From Bacteroidia bacterium (lineage in GTDB: Bacteria > Bacteroidota > Bacteroidia > JAESSM01 > NORP286), in the NCBI GenBank assembly GCA_016764115.1, contig JAESSM010000090.1:1-12298 (forward strand): 12,298 nt of DNA, read 5' to 3'. A program made the translations under genes and the position numbers. Positions 1 through 6,910 of the stretch are shown here, one piece after another. Numbering within the stretch: the stretch's first letter is position 1; every line of letters starts with the position of its first letter. The notes beneath the pieces are model-generated. The model saw only the letters and a program-made list of their open reading frames with translations. It searched no databases and was not told where the DNA came from.

Positions 1-599
1 ATGATCTCATCATTGAATTTTCCATTTTCAAATGCACTGGCAGCTCTCTTATATGACTCGATGGCAAACTCATCTTGTTCTTCACGAGATATTTTACATT
101 CATCTGCACATAACTCGGCTGCACTTCCCATGTGGTAATCATTATACACATCCCATAACCCATCTTTGACGATACCATCTGTTAATTCACCATGACCTAA
201 CCTATAACCAGTTCTGGCTTTAGCAAGATAATAAGGAACATTTGACATACTTTCCATACCTCCTGCAACAACAATATCGTTGTCACCTAACATAATTGAT
301 TGTGTTCCGAACATGACTGCTTTTGTTCCTGAGGCACAAACTTTATTCACTGTTGTACAAGGAGTTTCTTTTGAAAGGCCTGCGTATATTGCTGCTTGTC
401 GTGCCGGAGCTTGTCCTGCATTGGCTGTCAATACATTACCCATAAAAACTTCCTGTACATCATTAGGGTCAATGCCAGCTTTTTCGATAGCACCTTTAAT
501 TGCAATAGAACCTAATTGTGGTGCAGTAAATGATGACAAGCTTCCACCCACACTACCAATTGGAGTTCTCGCTGCTGACACTATATATACTTCCTTCAT
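1..599 (-). CDS. Acetyl-CoA C-acetyltransferase (thiolase), N-terminal part
   Basis: This gene reads leftward and leaves the window at position 1, so only about the first 199 of roughly 390 residues are present. The protein begins [15 protein letters not shown], the usual thiolase opening. The acylated cysteine is Cys88 in [13 protein letters not shown], and the GGMESMSN segment typical of the family follows near residue 112. Thiolases of this group condense two acetyl-CoA to acetoacetyl-CoA or cleave 3-ketoacyl-CoA; they are cytoplasmic and serve beta-oxidation or polyhydroxyalkanoate/ketone metabolism. The catalytic His and second Cys lie in the missing half, so biosynthetic and degradative types cannot be separated. 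The ATG at 599-597 is chosen because it gives the standard N-terminus. The gene is divergent from the DUF1684 gene, 73 bp away. Family assignment is secure; the physiological role is not. Confidence 0.95.
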   Translation of the reverse strand, partial: MKEVYIVSAARTPIGSVGGSLSSFTAPQLGSIAIKGAIEKAGIDPNDVQEVFMGNVLTANAGQAPARQAAIYAGLSKETPCTTVNKVCASGTKAVMFGTQSIMLGDNDIVVAGGMESMSNVPYYLAKARTGYRLGHGELTDGIVKDGLWDVYNDYHMGSAAELCADECKISREEQDEFAIESYKRAASAFENGKFNDEI

Positions 600-624
600 A
601 TTCTATAAATTTTTGAGTTATTGT

Positions 625-632
625 TACATTTG
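625..632 (+). promoter_or_regulatory. Candidate -7 box for the DUF1684 gene
   Basis: TACATTTG fits TAnnTTTG and lies 40 nt before the ATG at 673, which would leave a leader of about 33 nt. A matching -33 TTG is not evident, so the call rests on one box and on its position in the divergent intergenic gap. Confidence 0.35.
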
Positions 633-656
633 TATTGTGTCTAATAAAAAGCTCGG

Positions 657-664
657 CAAAATTA
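657..664 (-). promoter_or_regulatory. Candidate -7 box for the thiolase gene
   Basis: Read on the minus strand this is TAATTTTG, a full match to the Bacteroidota -7 consensus TAnnTTTG, about 57 nt upstream of the thiolase ATG. No good TTG -33 element is visible 17-23 nt further upstream, and AT-rich DNA yields such matches by chance, so this is weak. Confidence 0.3.
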
Positions 665-672
665 AGATAAAA

Positions 673-1296
673 ATGGAGAACATATTAAAATGTTGCTTTC
701 TTTTGATGGTCTTTGCTTTTGTTGATTGTTATCAAGTTTTGGCTCAGAATAATGAGGCTGAATTGATAGAAATTGTAAATGAACATCGAGAAGAGAAACA
801 TGGTGAATTTAAAGACAAAGAATCTACACCCTTAAACAAAGAACAGCTTAGCGAATTTGAAGGATTGCACTACTTTGATATAGATCGAAGATATAACATA
901 CGAGGAAAATTCAAAAGAACATCTAACGAATCTTCTTTTAAAATGAAAACCAGTACAGACAGGCTTCCTGAGTACATTAAATATGGAAAAATCTCATTTG
1001 AGATGGATGGAAAAGAGTTTTCTTTAAGTGTCTATCAAAATGTTGCATTGGTTAAAAATAAAGAATATGAAGATTATTTATTCATTCCTTTTACGGATGA
1101 AACCAATGGAGATGAGACATATGGAGGAGGCAGGTATATAGATTTTAGAATACCAGAATCTGAAGATGTGTATTTGAACTTTAATTTATGCTATAGCCCT
1201 TATTGTGCTTATAATCATAAGTATTCTTGTCCTATTCCTCCAAAAGAAAACGATTTACCCATAAAAATTTCTGCCGGTGAAAAAATGTATCAATAA
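673..1296 (+). CDS. Secreted DUF1684 domain protein
   Basis: A 207-residue protein with an N-terminal signal peptide: Lys6, then a hydrophobic stretch at 8-18, with likely cleavage after VLA near residue 24. The mature part matches my knowledge of DUF1684: an early EHREEKHGEF segment (37-46), a glycine-rich core with LFIPFTDETNGDETYGGGRY (136-155), the motif NFNLCYSPYCAYNH with YSCPIPP (169-190), and a terminal AGEK (201-204). The biochemical function of this family is not established to my knowledge. Cys19 in FVDC does not make a good lipobox because Asp precedes it, so a soluble exported protein is more likely than a lipoprotein. The frame stays open upstream to 280, but that stretch is antisense to the thiolase; the ATG at 673 gives the signal peptide. 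The last 20 bp overlap the next gene. Confidence 0.88.
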   Translation: MENILKCCFLLMVFAFVDCYQVLAQNNEAELIEIVNEHREEKHGEFKDKESTPLNKEQLSEFEGLHYFDIDRRYNIRGKFKRTSNESSFKMKTSTDRLPEYIKYGKISFEMDGKEFSLSVYQNVALVKNKEYEDYLFIPFTDETNGDETYGGGRYIDFRIPESEDVYLNFNLCYSPYCAYNHKYSCPIPPKENDLPIKISAGEKMYQ

Positions 1297-2299
1297 ACTT
1301 AGTTTAGTATTTGTACTAGTATACTTTTCATATCAAGTAAGCGCTCAATTTACTTTGACATCAGATGATATAGCAACGCCATGGGAATCTTATAAAGCAA
1401 TATTACTTACAGACACCATTGATATTCCATCAGGCGATACCGGTTCAAATGTTACTTGGGATTTTAGTGATTTGACAGTTTCAACTGATTCATTGGATAT
1501 TAAGTTTTTAGTTCCTTCCGGAACAAATTATAATAGTCAATTTAATAATTCGGACCAGGTTGAAATGACAGGGAAGAATTCTTACAGATTCTATTCTTTA
1601 AGTACTTCAGATTATGTGATGGATGGGTTAGTAAATGATTCAAACATTGTAATTCCGTATTCTGACCCAGAAATTATTTATCAGTTTCCTATGAGTTTTG
1701 GTTCTGAATTTACTGATGATTTTAAAGCAAATTTTATAATCCAATCATTGAACACCTATAGATCCGGCAGCACCATCGTAAAATGTGATGCTTACGGGAC
1801 ACTGTACTTGCCAAATGACACATTAACAAATGTATTGAGAATCAAATTCCATCAGGTTCATAAAGACTCCTCTTATGTGTTTGCAACTCCTTACGAGATC
1901 AAATATGATTTTACGACTTATGCATGGTATAGTGAAAATTATAAATACCCTGTTTTAAAGATGACGAATTTCATTACTGCTGCGGACTTGGTTGCGAAGG
2001 ATACTGCTAAAACATTGTACCAATTATCCTTTTCTGAGATTAGCACAGGTGTCGAAAAATCAGAGAATAAATTTGATTTTAAATGTTTTGCAATATTAGG
2101 AGGCTTTAATGTTTCATTTAAATCTAACCAGATCTCAACTGCGGATATTGAAGTAATAAATGGGCTTGGTCAGGTTATATATAAGGCCAAAATTGGGGAA
2201 GATCAACTACATTTCATAAATATTGAGAAGCCTGGGATTTATTTTGTAAGGGGGCAAGTAGGGGAAACAATAGAGATACGAAAACTAATTATTTATTGA
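1277..2299 (+). CDS. T9SS type A sorting domain protein, cargo of unknown function
   Basis: A 340-residue exported protein. The start is GTG, read as Met: it gives MKKCINKLSLVFVLVYFSYQ, a standard signal peptide with likely cleavage after VSA at residue 23, and the next in-frame Met is far inside the mature protein. The last 70 or so residues form a type A T9SS C-terminal sorting domain, with strand pattern, IEVINGLGQVIYKA, then PGIYFVRG and a final IRKLIIY. Such domains direct transport across the outer membrane and are usually removed, leaving the cargo released or anchored to the surface. The central part (about 25-260) has aromatic-rich beta-type sequence such as NVTWDFSDL; I recognise no enzyme domain there. 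The gene overlaps the DUF1684 gene by 20 bp and so is probably translationally coupled to it. It ends 7 bp from a convergent gene, with no hairpin terminator visible. Confidence 0.85.
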   Translation: MKKCINKLSLVFVLVYFSYQVSAQFTLTSDDIATPWESYKAILLTDTIDIPSGDTGSNVTWDFSDLTVSTDSLDIKFLVPSGTNYNSQFNNSDQVEMTGKNSYRFYSLSTSDYVMDGLVNDSNIVIPYSDPEIIYQFPMSFGSEFTDDFKANFIIQSLNTYRSGSTIVKCDAYGTLYLPNDTLTNVLRIKFHQVHKDSSYVFATPYEIKYDFTTYAWYSENYKYPVLKMTNFITAADLVAKDTAKTLYQLSFSEISTGVEKSENKFDFKCFAILGGFNVSFKSNQISTADIEVINGLGQVIYKAKIGEDQLHFINIEKPGIYFVRGQVGETIEIRKLIIY

Positions 2300-2306
2300 T
2301 CTCAAG

Positions 2307-2534
2307 TCAATCAAAGGAAGAGTTTGTTTTATTACTTTCATCTTCACAAACAGTGTCTTTCGTAACTGTTTTACCGCAAACATCACAAGTGACTCCTTCT
2401 TTTTGCAGAAATGGACTGTTACTGGCACAAGTTCCAACAAACTCACCATCTTTCTTAAGAATGATCTTGATGGAAAACATTACGAAAACCAGTCCGACAA
2501 TTACGATAGCTACTAGTATAACGGTCATATCCAT
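2307..2534 (-). CDS. Small membrane protein with four-cysteine (zinc-ribbon-like) motif
   Basis: A 75-residue protein. Residues 3-26 form one hydrophobic membrane segment, followed by KK and then GEFVGTCASNSPFLQKEG with Cys36, CDVCGK with Cys50 and Cys53, and Cys63. The spacing Cys-13-Cys-2-Cys-9-Cys could bind a metal or form disulfides. I recognise the GTCASN...CxxCG pattern as a conserved small membrane protein of Bacteroidota without a known function. Lys23, Lys27 and Lys28 after the hydrophobic segment favour the tail lying in the cytoplasm, where a zinc ribbon is plausible, but this is inference. The reading frame on the opposite strand over the same bases gives no recognisable protein. 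It starts at ATG 2534 or at the second Met (ATG 2528), and is divergent from the methyltransferase. Confidence 0.8.
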   Translation of the reverse strand: MDMTVILVAIVIVGLVFVMFSIKIILKKDGEFVGTCASNSPFLQKEGVTCDVCGKTVTKDTVCEDESNKTNSSFD

Positions 2535-2538
2535 ATTA

Positions 2539-2572
2539 CAAAGATACGACTTAAAATAAGACCATATGCAAA
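2539..2572 (-). promoter_or_regulatory. Bacteroidota-type promoter of the small membrane protein
   Basis: On the minus strand TTTG (2572-2569), a 22-nt spacer and TATCTTTG (2546-2539) match the TTTG/TAnnTTTG consensus. The box ends only 4 nt before the first ATG at 2534, so the transcript would be nearly leaderless or would use the second Met at 2528. Confidence 0.5.
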
Positions 2573-2583
2573 CTAAATATGAT

Positions 2584-2591
2584 TAAATTTG
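2584..2591 (+). promoter_or_regulatory. -7 box of the methyltransferase-mazG operon
   Basis: TAAATTTG is an exact TAnnTTTG match, 18 nt upstream of the ATG at 2610. The possible TTG start codon at 2589 is the last three bases of this box, which argues that translation begins at the ATG. No clear -33 TTG is visible at the right distance, where the DNA is shared with the divergent promoter. Confidence 0.45.
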
Positions 2592-2609
2592 ATTGATCAA
2601 GACGAGGAT

Positions 2610-3305
2610 ATGGATTGGAAATTATTTTGGGATAACAAAGCAAAGGATACAGATATTTTAAATAAACAAGTTGGTAGAGTTTCAGGTTCAAATGATGCTT
2701 TGGAAAATGATGTATTGCAAAAAATTGAAGAACACATCAATCAATATTTAAAAATTAAAAATAATGAAGTGTTGCTTGATGTATGTTGTGGTAATGGATT
2801 GATTATAAATTTATTAAAAAATAATTGTTCTCAAATAATTGGGATTGATATGGCCCCAACAATGATCAAGAATGCCAATAAAGAACTTAGCTCCGGCAAT
2901 ACTACTTTTATTGAGGGAGATGCAGCGAAGATTTCTGAATTAGTAAATACAGAAATAGATAAAGCGTATTTATATTTTTCATTTCAATATTTTGATTCCT
3001 ATGAAAAGGGGAAAAAAGTCATACAAGAAATTCTTAAGGTTCTGAGACCTGGAGGGTTAATATTTATTGGTGATATTCCTGACCGAAAAAAGCTATGGAC
3101 ATTCTATGATACTTTAAGCAAAAAAGTTAAATATTGTATTGATGAACTGAGAAATAAGAACTCAATGGGAAAGTTTTGGAAAAAGGAAGAATTGGATAGA
3201 ATTTGTGTGGAATGTAATGTTAATGGTACTTACTACAATCAAACACAAGAATTACCATATTCTTATTATAGATTTGATTATTTAATTGAAAAGCCAAATG
3301 GATAA
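2610..3305 (+). CDS. Class I SAM-dependent methyltransferase
   Basis: A 231-residue soluble protein with the Rossmann-fold methyltransferase signature. Motif I is VLLDVCCGNG (about 54-63), the acidic residue at the end of strand 2 is Asp80 in IIGID, GDA follows near 103-105, and a late LRPGGLIFIGDI segment is the usual post-strand-4 region. These bind S-adenosylmethionine. The substrate cannot be told from the sequence; the aromatic tail (SYYRFDYLIEK) is reminiscent of methyltransferases in polysaccharide or small-molecule loci, but that is weak. ATG 2610 is preferred over a TTG at 2589, which would add seven residues, because the TTG lies inside a -7 promoter box. The last 8 bp overlap mazG, so the two genes should be co-translated. 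Confidence 0.85.
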   Translation: MDWKLFWDNKAKDTDILNKQVGRVSGSNDALENDVLQKIEEHINQYLKIKNNEVLLDVCCGNGLIINLLKNNCSQIIGIDMAPTMIKNANKELSSGNTTFIEGDAAKISELVNTEIDKAYLYFSFQYFDSYEKGKKVIQEILKVLRPGGLIFIGDIPDRKKLWTFYDTLSKKVKYCIDELRNKNSMGKFWKKEELDRICVECNVNGTYYNQTQELPYSYYRFDYLIEKPNG

Positions 3306-4074
3306 GAGATTAGAAGCCTTTAAGCGATTGTTAGATATTATGGATGACTTGCGCTCAAAATGTCCTTGGGATAAGGAACAAACCTTGGAAAGCCTGAGAC
3401 ATTTAACTATCGAAGAAGTATACGAATTAGGTGATGCTATCATAGATAAAGATATGAAAGGCATTAAGGAAGAGTTAGGTGATCTAATGCTCCATATGGT
3501 TTTTTATGCTAAAATAGCTTCAGAAACAAACGACTTTGATATTTCAGATGCGTTAAATGGGATTTGCGAGAAGTTAATTGCACGGCATCCTCATATCTAT
3601 GCAGATGTAAAAGTGAATGGCCAAGAAGATGTTAAAGCAAATTGGGAACAACTAAAATTAGCTGAAGGAAAAAAATCTATTTTAGAAGGAGTCCCAAAAT
3701 CGTTACCTGCATTAGTAAAAGCGTTCAGAATACAAGAAAAAGCTGTTGCTGTTGGTTTTGATTGGGATAACAGGCAACAGGTTTGGGCCAAAGTGGAAGA
3801 AGAAATGAATGAATTTCATGAGATGATTGAAAAAGATGAAAAAAAGCCTTCTGGCAAAACAGAGGAAGAATTTGGGGACTTATTATTTTCGTTGATCAAT
3901 TATGCAAGATTTGTTAATTTAAATCCTGAAAACGCTTTAGAAAAGACCAACAACAAGTTTATCAAACGATTTCAATACATTGAAAAGCAAGCTGAAGCAA
4001 AAGGGAAAAAATTAACTGAAATGAGCTTACAAGAAATGGATATTTATTGGGTAGAGGCTAAAAATCTGAAATAA
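3298..4074 (+). CDS. mazG: Nucleoside triphosphate pyrophosphohydrolase MazG
   Basis: A 258-residue cytoplasmic enzyme that hydrolyses NTPs and dNTPs to the monophosphate and pyrophosphate, probably cleaning non-canonical nucleotides from the pool. Two tandem MazG domains are visible. The first has EEVYEL (39-44) with KEELGDLML (57-65), the EExxE...ExxD metal-binding pattern, and the opening CPWDKEQTLESL. The second has EEEMNEF (167-173) with EEEFGDLLF (189-197). GVPKSLPAL and GFDWDN, typical of full-length MazG, lie between the domains. The length agrees with the family. The start ATG at 3298 overlaps the methyltransferase stop; a TTG at 3286 would add four residues with no benefit. The following 77 bp show no hairpin terminator. 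Confidence 0.95.
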   Translation: MDKRLEAFKRLLDIMDDLRSKCPWDKEQTLESLRHLTIEEVYELGDAIIDKDMKGIKEELGDLMLHMVFYAKIASETNDFDISDALNGICEKLIARHPHIYADVKVNGQEDVKANWEQLKLAEGKKSILEGVPKSLPALVKAFRIQEKAVAVGFDWDNRQQVWAKVEEEMNEFHEMIEKDEKKPSGKTEEEFGDLLFSLINYARFVNLNPENALEKTNNKFIKRFQYIEKQAEAKGKKLTEMSLQEMDIYWVEAKNLK

Positions 4075-4116
4075 TGACAACTTTAAAACTGCTTTTTATA
4101 TTAAATTTTTAATGTT

Positions 4117-4124
4117 TAACTTTG
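4117..4124 (+). promoter_or_regulatory. -7 box upstream of the aldolase gene
   Basis: TAACTTTG matches TAnnTTTG and lies in the 77-bp gap after mazG, 27 nt before the aldolase ATG. The expected -33 region is T-rich but has no clean TTG. It would start the aldolase-accD run with a leader of about 20 nt. Confidence 0.5.
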
Positions 4125-4151
4125 CATACTTATATGTAAATATGAATATAT

Positions 4152-5237
4152 ATGTCTGAAAACTCAACTGTAATGGCAGCTAGTAAAATAGAAGAATTAT
4201 TAGGAGATAGTGCTGCACATCTTCTGGAACATGAATGTAATACCATTTCAAAAGATAGGATACATGCTCCAGGCCCAGATTTTATAGATAGATGCTGGAA
4301 AGATTCCAATAGAAGTCCACAAGTTCTAAGAAACCTTGCTTCGATTCATAACCACGGTAGATTAAACGGAACAGGACATTTATCAATTCTACCAGTAGAT
4401 CAAGGCATTGAGCATTCTGCAGGAGCTTCATTTGCTCCAAATCCTGACTATTTTGATCCAGATAACATTATTAAGCTTGCAATCGAAGGTGGCTGTAATG
4501 CTGTTGCAACAACATTTGGAAATTTTGGAGTAGTGGCTCGAAAATATGCCCATAAAATACCTTTTATAGTAAAAATAAACCACAACGAACTATTAACCTA
4601 TCCCAATAAATTTGATCAAATTTTTTATGGTTCTGTTGAAGATGCCTGGAATTTAGGTGCAGCGGCAGTTGGAGCAACAATTTATTTTGGTTCAGATAAT
4701 GCCACAAGGCAAATTGAAGAAGTTGCAGAAGCCTTTGACCATGCTCACGAATTAGGAATGGTAACAGTGCTTTGGTGCTATTTAAGAAATAGCGAATTTC
4801 AAAAGGACGGTACAGATTATCATGCTGCCGCAGACTTAACAGGTCAGGCAAATCACATTGGTGTTACTATACAAGCAGATATTATAAAGCAAAAACTACC
4901 AGAGAATAATGGAGGATATACTGCCTTGAACTTTGGTAAAACACACGCAAAAGTTTATGATGAACTTTCTAGTGATCATCCAATTGACTTATGCAGGTAT
5001 CAATTAGCTAATTGTTACATGGGTAGAGTTGGATTAATTAACTCCGGAGGAGCATCAAAAGGTGCAGTCGATTCTGATATTGCGGATGCAGCATTTACAG
5101 CAGTTGTAAATAAGAGAGCAGGAGGAACTGGGCTCATCTCAGGTAGAAAGGCTTTTCAAAAGCCATTTAAAGATGGAGTTGCCCTTTTGAATACTGTTCA
5201 GGATGTATACTTGGATAAGGACATTACTTTGGCATAA
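4152..5237 (+). CDS. fbaB: Class I fructose-bisphosphate aldolase, DhnA/FbaB type
   Basis: A 361-residue cytoplasmic enzyme, close in length to E. coli FbaB (about 350). It reversibly cleaves fructose 1,6-bisphosphate into glyceraldehyde 3-phosphate and dihydroxyacetone phosphate in glycolysis and gluconeogenesis through a Schiff base, without metal. Family hallmarks: [15 protein letters not shown] (80-94), [16 protein letters not shown] (136-151), GATIYFGS (174-181), and ADIIKQKLP (242-250), where Lys246 is the probable Schiff-base lysine by analogy with archaeal-type aldolases. A phosphate-binding segment INSGGASKG (about 297-305) and [13 protein letters not shown] (325-337) follow. The first 60 residues form an extension before the barrel, as in FbaB proteins. 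It is followed 20 bp later by accD. The leader holds two short upstream ATGs, described under findings. Confidence 0.93.
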   Translation: MSENSTVMAASKIEELLGDSAAHLLEHECNTISKDRIHAPGPDFIDRCWKDSNRSPQVLRNLASIHNHGRLNGTGHLSILPVDQGIEHSAGASFAPNPDYFDPDNIIKLAIEGGCNAVATTFGNFGVVARKYAHKIPFIVKINHNELLTYPNKFDQIFYGSVEDAWNLGAAAVGATIYFGSDNATRQIEEVAEAFDHAHELGMVTVLWCYLRNSEFQKDGTDYHAAADLTGQANHIGVTIQADIIKQKLPENNGGYTALNFGKTHAKVYDELSSDHPIDLCRYQLANCYMGRVGLINSGGASKGAVDSDIADAAFTAVVNKRAGGTGLISGRKAFQKPFKDGVALLNTVQDVYLDKDITLA

Positions 5238-5239
5238 TC

Positions 5240-5257
5240 AATTAGCATACGCTAATT
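5240..5257 (+). promoter_or_regulatory. Perfect hairpin abutting the accD start codon
   Basis: AATTAGC-ATAC-GCTAATT is a perfect 7-bp stem with a 4-nt loop that fills nearly all of the 20-bp gap between fbaB and accD and ends directly before the accD ATG. It has no U-run, so it is not an intrinsic terminator. It may affect accD translation or mRNA processing, or may be chance in AT-rich DNA. Confidence 0.45.
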
Positions 5258-6103
5258 ATGAGTTGGTTTAAGAGAGTAAAGGAAGGTATAACAACCAAAA
5301 CAAAAGACAAAAAGGAAACACCTGATGGTGTTTGGTACGGGTGCCCCACCTGTAAAAAGCCTACTCTAGTTAAAGAACATGAAAAGAACTTGAATGTTTG
5401 TATTCATTGTTCTTATCACGACAGGTTAATTTCTCAAAAATATTTCGATATCTTATTCGATGACAAGAAGTTTGAAGAGTTTAATGAAAAGTTATCTGCA
5501 GCTGATCCATTAAATTTTGAGGATACTAAAAAATATACTGATAGACTTGAAGCCGCCAAGCAAAAATCTGAGCTAAAAGATGCAATAAGAACTGTGTATG
5601 GTAAGTTGAATGGGCAGGAGTTAACTGTAGCATGCATGGATTTTGGCTTTATTGGAGGGTCTATGGGCGCGGTAGTAGGAGAGAAGATAGCCAGGGCAAT
5701 AGATAAAAGTATAGAATTGGAAACTCCATTTTTACTGATATCCAAATCAGGTGGGGCCAGAATGATGGAAGCGGCATATTCACTGATGCAAATGGTTAAA
5801 ACATCTGCAAAATTAACGCAGTTGTCAAAGGCGAAACTTCCTTATATTTCTTTATTGACTGATCCTACCACTGGAGGTGTATCAGCATCTTTCGCAATGC
5901 TTGGTGACTTAAATATTGCTGAACCAGGTGCTCTTATTGGGTTTGCTGGCCCTCGCGTAATAAAGGAAACAATAGGAAAGGATTTACCCGAGGGATTTCA
6001 AAGCTCCGAATTTTTGTTGGAACATGGCTTCTTAGATTTCATTGTTGATAGAAGAGATTTAAAAGAAAAATTATCGGATAGTATAAGCTTACTTAAGAAC
6101 TAG
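5258..6103 (+). CDS. accD: Acetyl-CoA carboxylase carboxyltransferase subunit beta
   Basis: A 281-residue cytoplasmic protein of normal length for AccD. With AccA it transfers the carboxyl group from carboxybiotin to acetyl-CoA to make malonyl-CoA, the first step of fatty-acid synthesis. The N-terminal zinc ribbon is intact: Cys29 and Cys32 in CPTCKK, Cys48 and Cys51 in CIHCSYHDR. The crotonase-like domain follows, with [17 protein letters not shown] (about 126-142), [18 protein letters not shown] (about 162-179) and [18 protein letters not shown], which form the CoA-binding and oxyanion regions, and GFAGPRVI near 228-235. It is 20 bp downstream of fbaB and 9 bp upstream of the next gene, so it belongs to an operon. 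accA, accB and accC are not in the window. Confidence 0.97.
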   Translation: MSWFKRVKEGITTKTKDKKETPDGVWYGCPTCKKPTLVKEHEKNLNVCIHCSYHDRLISQKYFDILFDDKKFEEFNEKLSAADPLNFEDTKKYTDRLEAAKQKSELKDAIRTVYGKLNGQELTVACMDFGFIGGSMGAVVGEKIARAIDKSIELETPFLLISKSGGARMMEAAYSLMQMVKTSAKLTQLSKAKLPYISLLTDPTTGGVSASFAMLGDLNIAEPGALIGFAGPRVIKETIGKDLPEGFQSSEFLLEHGFLDFIVDRRDLKEKLSDSISLLKN

Positions 6104-6112
6104 AGATTACTA

Positions 6113-6910
6113 ATGGCTATAATAAATCGAATAATAATTGTAAGTCTCATTTCACTTTTTTTTATTTCGATACCAACTTCAATTAAGGGAAATTCGGAAA
6201 TTTCTTTAGAAAAAATAGAGCTGCGAATTATAGATTCCTATAGTCTGGGAGTACATTCAAAGAACTTTACGGGTTTAAGATCTTTGTGTCAGCAATTGGA
6301 AGAAGTTTCAGTGGAAGACAACCAATTCAATTTTTTCTATTGGAAAGGATACGCAAACTTCAGATTGGCTTTTGCGGATTATTATTTGTTAAACAATAAG
6401 GAGAGTGCTTTAGAAGCTATTCAACGCTCTGTAGAAAGTTTGAATAAAGCCTTTGAACTTAATGCTTCAAATAATGAAATGCTCTCCTTGTTGTCCATGG
6501 CTTTGAGCTTCAACGCAAGTTTAAATTCCAAAAAGAACTTTATGACTAATTCAAGATTAATGTCAAGGGCTGAAGGGTATGAAAAGAGAGTCATGATCGA
6601 AGAAAGCGCAAATGTGCGTTCGTATTTATCTAAAATAATGTATGAATATTATTCGGCTAGTATAGTGGGACAAAAAGAAGTGTTAGAGAAAACTTGCATA
6701 AAGGCCTTATATGAAGCGGAATCTCTTTCGAAAATACATAAAGCTGAACCCAGCTGGGGCAGGAGCTTGATCTATTTCTTTTTGATCAGACATTATATAG
6801 ATGCCAAGAAAGCCACTTATGCCCAAATCTGGCTAGATGAAGCAGTTGAGAAGTATCCCAATGACGTGTATATTGCAAAATTAAATAAGAAAATATCAAA
6901 AAGCAGATAA
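6113..6910 (+). CDS. Exported helical-repeat (TPR-like) protein, function unknown
   Basis: A 265-residue protein that I do not assign to a named family. Residues 5-25 are hydrophobic and end in a likely signal peptidase site (TSIKG or just after), so export to the periplasm is likely; no lipobox Cys is present. The rest is almost all alpha-helical. ESALEAIQRSVESLNKAFEL (about 97-116), the following NASNNEMLSLLSMALSF, and a C-terminal AQIWLDEAVEKYPNDVYIAKL resemble tetratricopeptide units, including the P-N/D-x-x-x-A type turn, but they are degenerate. It starts 9 bp after accD, and its stop overlaps the ATG of the acyltransferase gene in TAATG, so it is embedded in the operon. TPR-like exported proteins usually act as protein-binding scaffolds; the partner is unknown. 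Confidence 0.75.
   Translation: MAIINRIIIVSLISLFFISIPTSIKGNSEISLEKIELRIIDSYSLGVHSKNFTGLRSLCQQLEEVSVEDNQFNFFYWKGYANFRLAFADYYLLNNKESALEAIQRSVESLNKAFELNASNNEMLSLLSMALSFNASLNSKKNFMTNSRLMSRAEGYEKRVMIEESANVRSYLSKIMYEYYSASIVGQKEVLEKTCIKALYEAESLSKIHKAEPSWGRSLIYFFLIRHYIDAKKATYAQIWLDEAVEKYPNDVYIAKLNKKISKSR

Noticed and set aside
280..672. Open frame extending the DUF1684 gene upstream by 131 codons
   Set aside because: Positions 280-599 are antisense to the well-supported thiolase, and the remainder is the intergenic gap. The ATG at 673 gives a proper signal peptide.
2296..2559. Plus-strand open frame of 87 codons
   Set aside because: It is antisense to the small four-cysteine membrane protein, whose membrane segment and Cys motifs are recognisable; the plus-strand product resembles nothing.
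2589..2609. TTG start adding seven residues to the methyltransferase
   Set aside because: The TTG is part of an exact -7 promoter box, and an ATG follows at 2610.
4564..4851. Minus-strand open frame of 95 codons inside the aldolase gene
   Set aside because: It is a shadow of a strongly conserved enzyme, with no recognisable motifs or promoter. Similar opposite-strand frames inside mazG, accD, the acetyltransferase and asnB were dropped for the same reason.
5240..5257. Intrinsic terminator between fbaB and accD
   Set aside because: The hairpin stem is AT-rich and short and has no following T-run, so termination there is unlikely.
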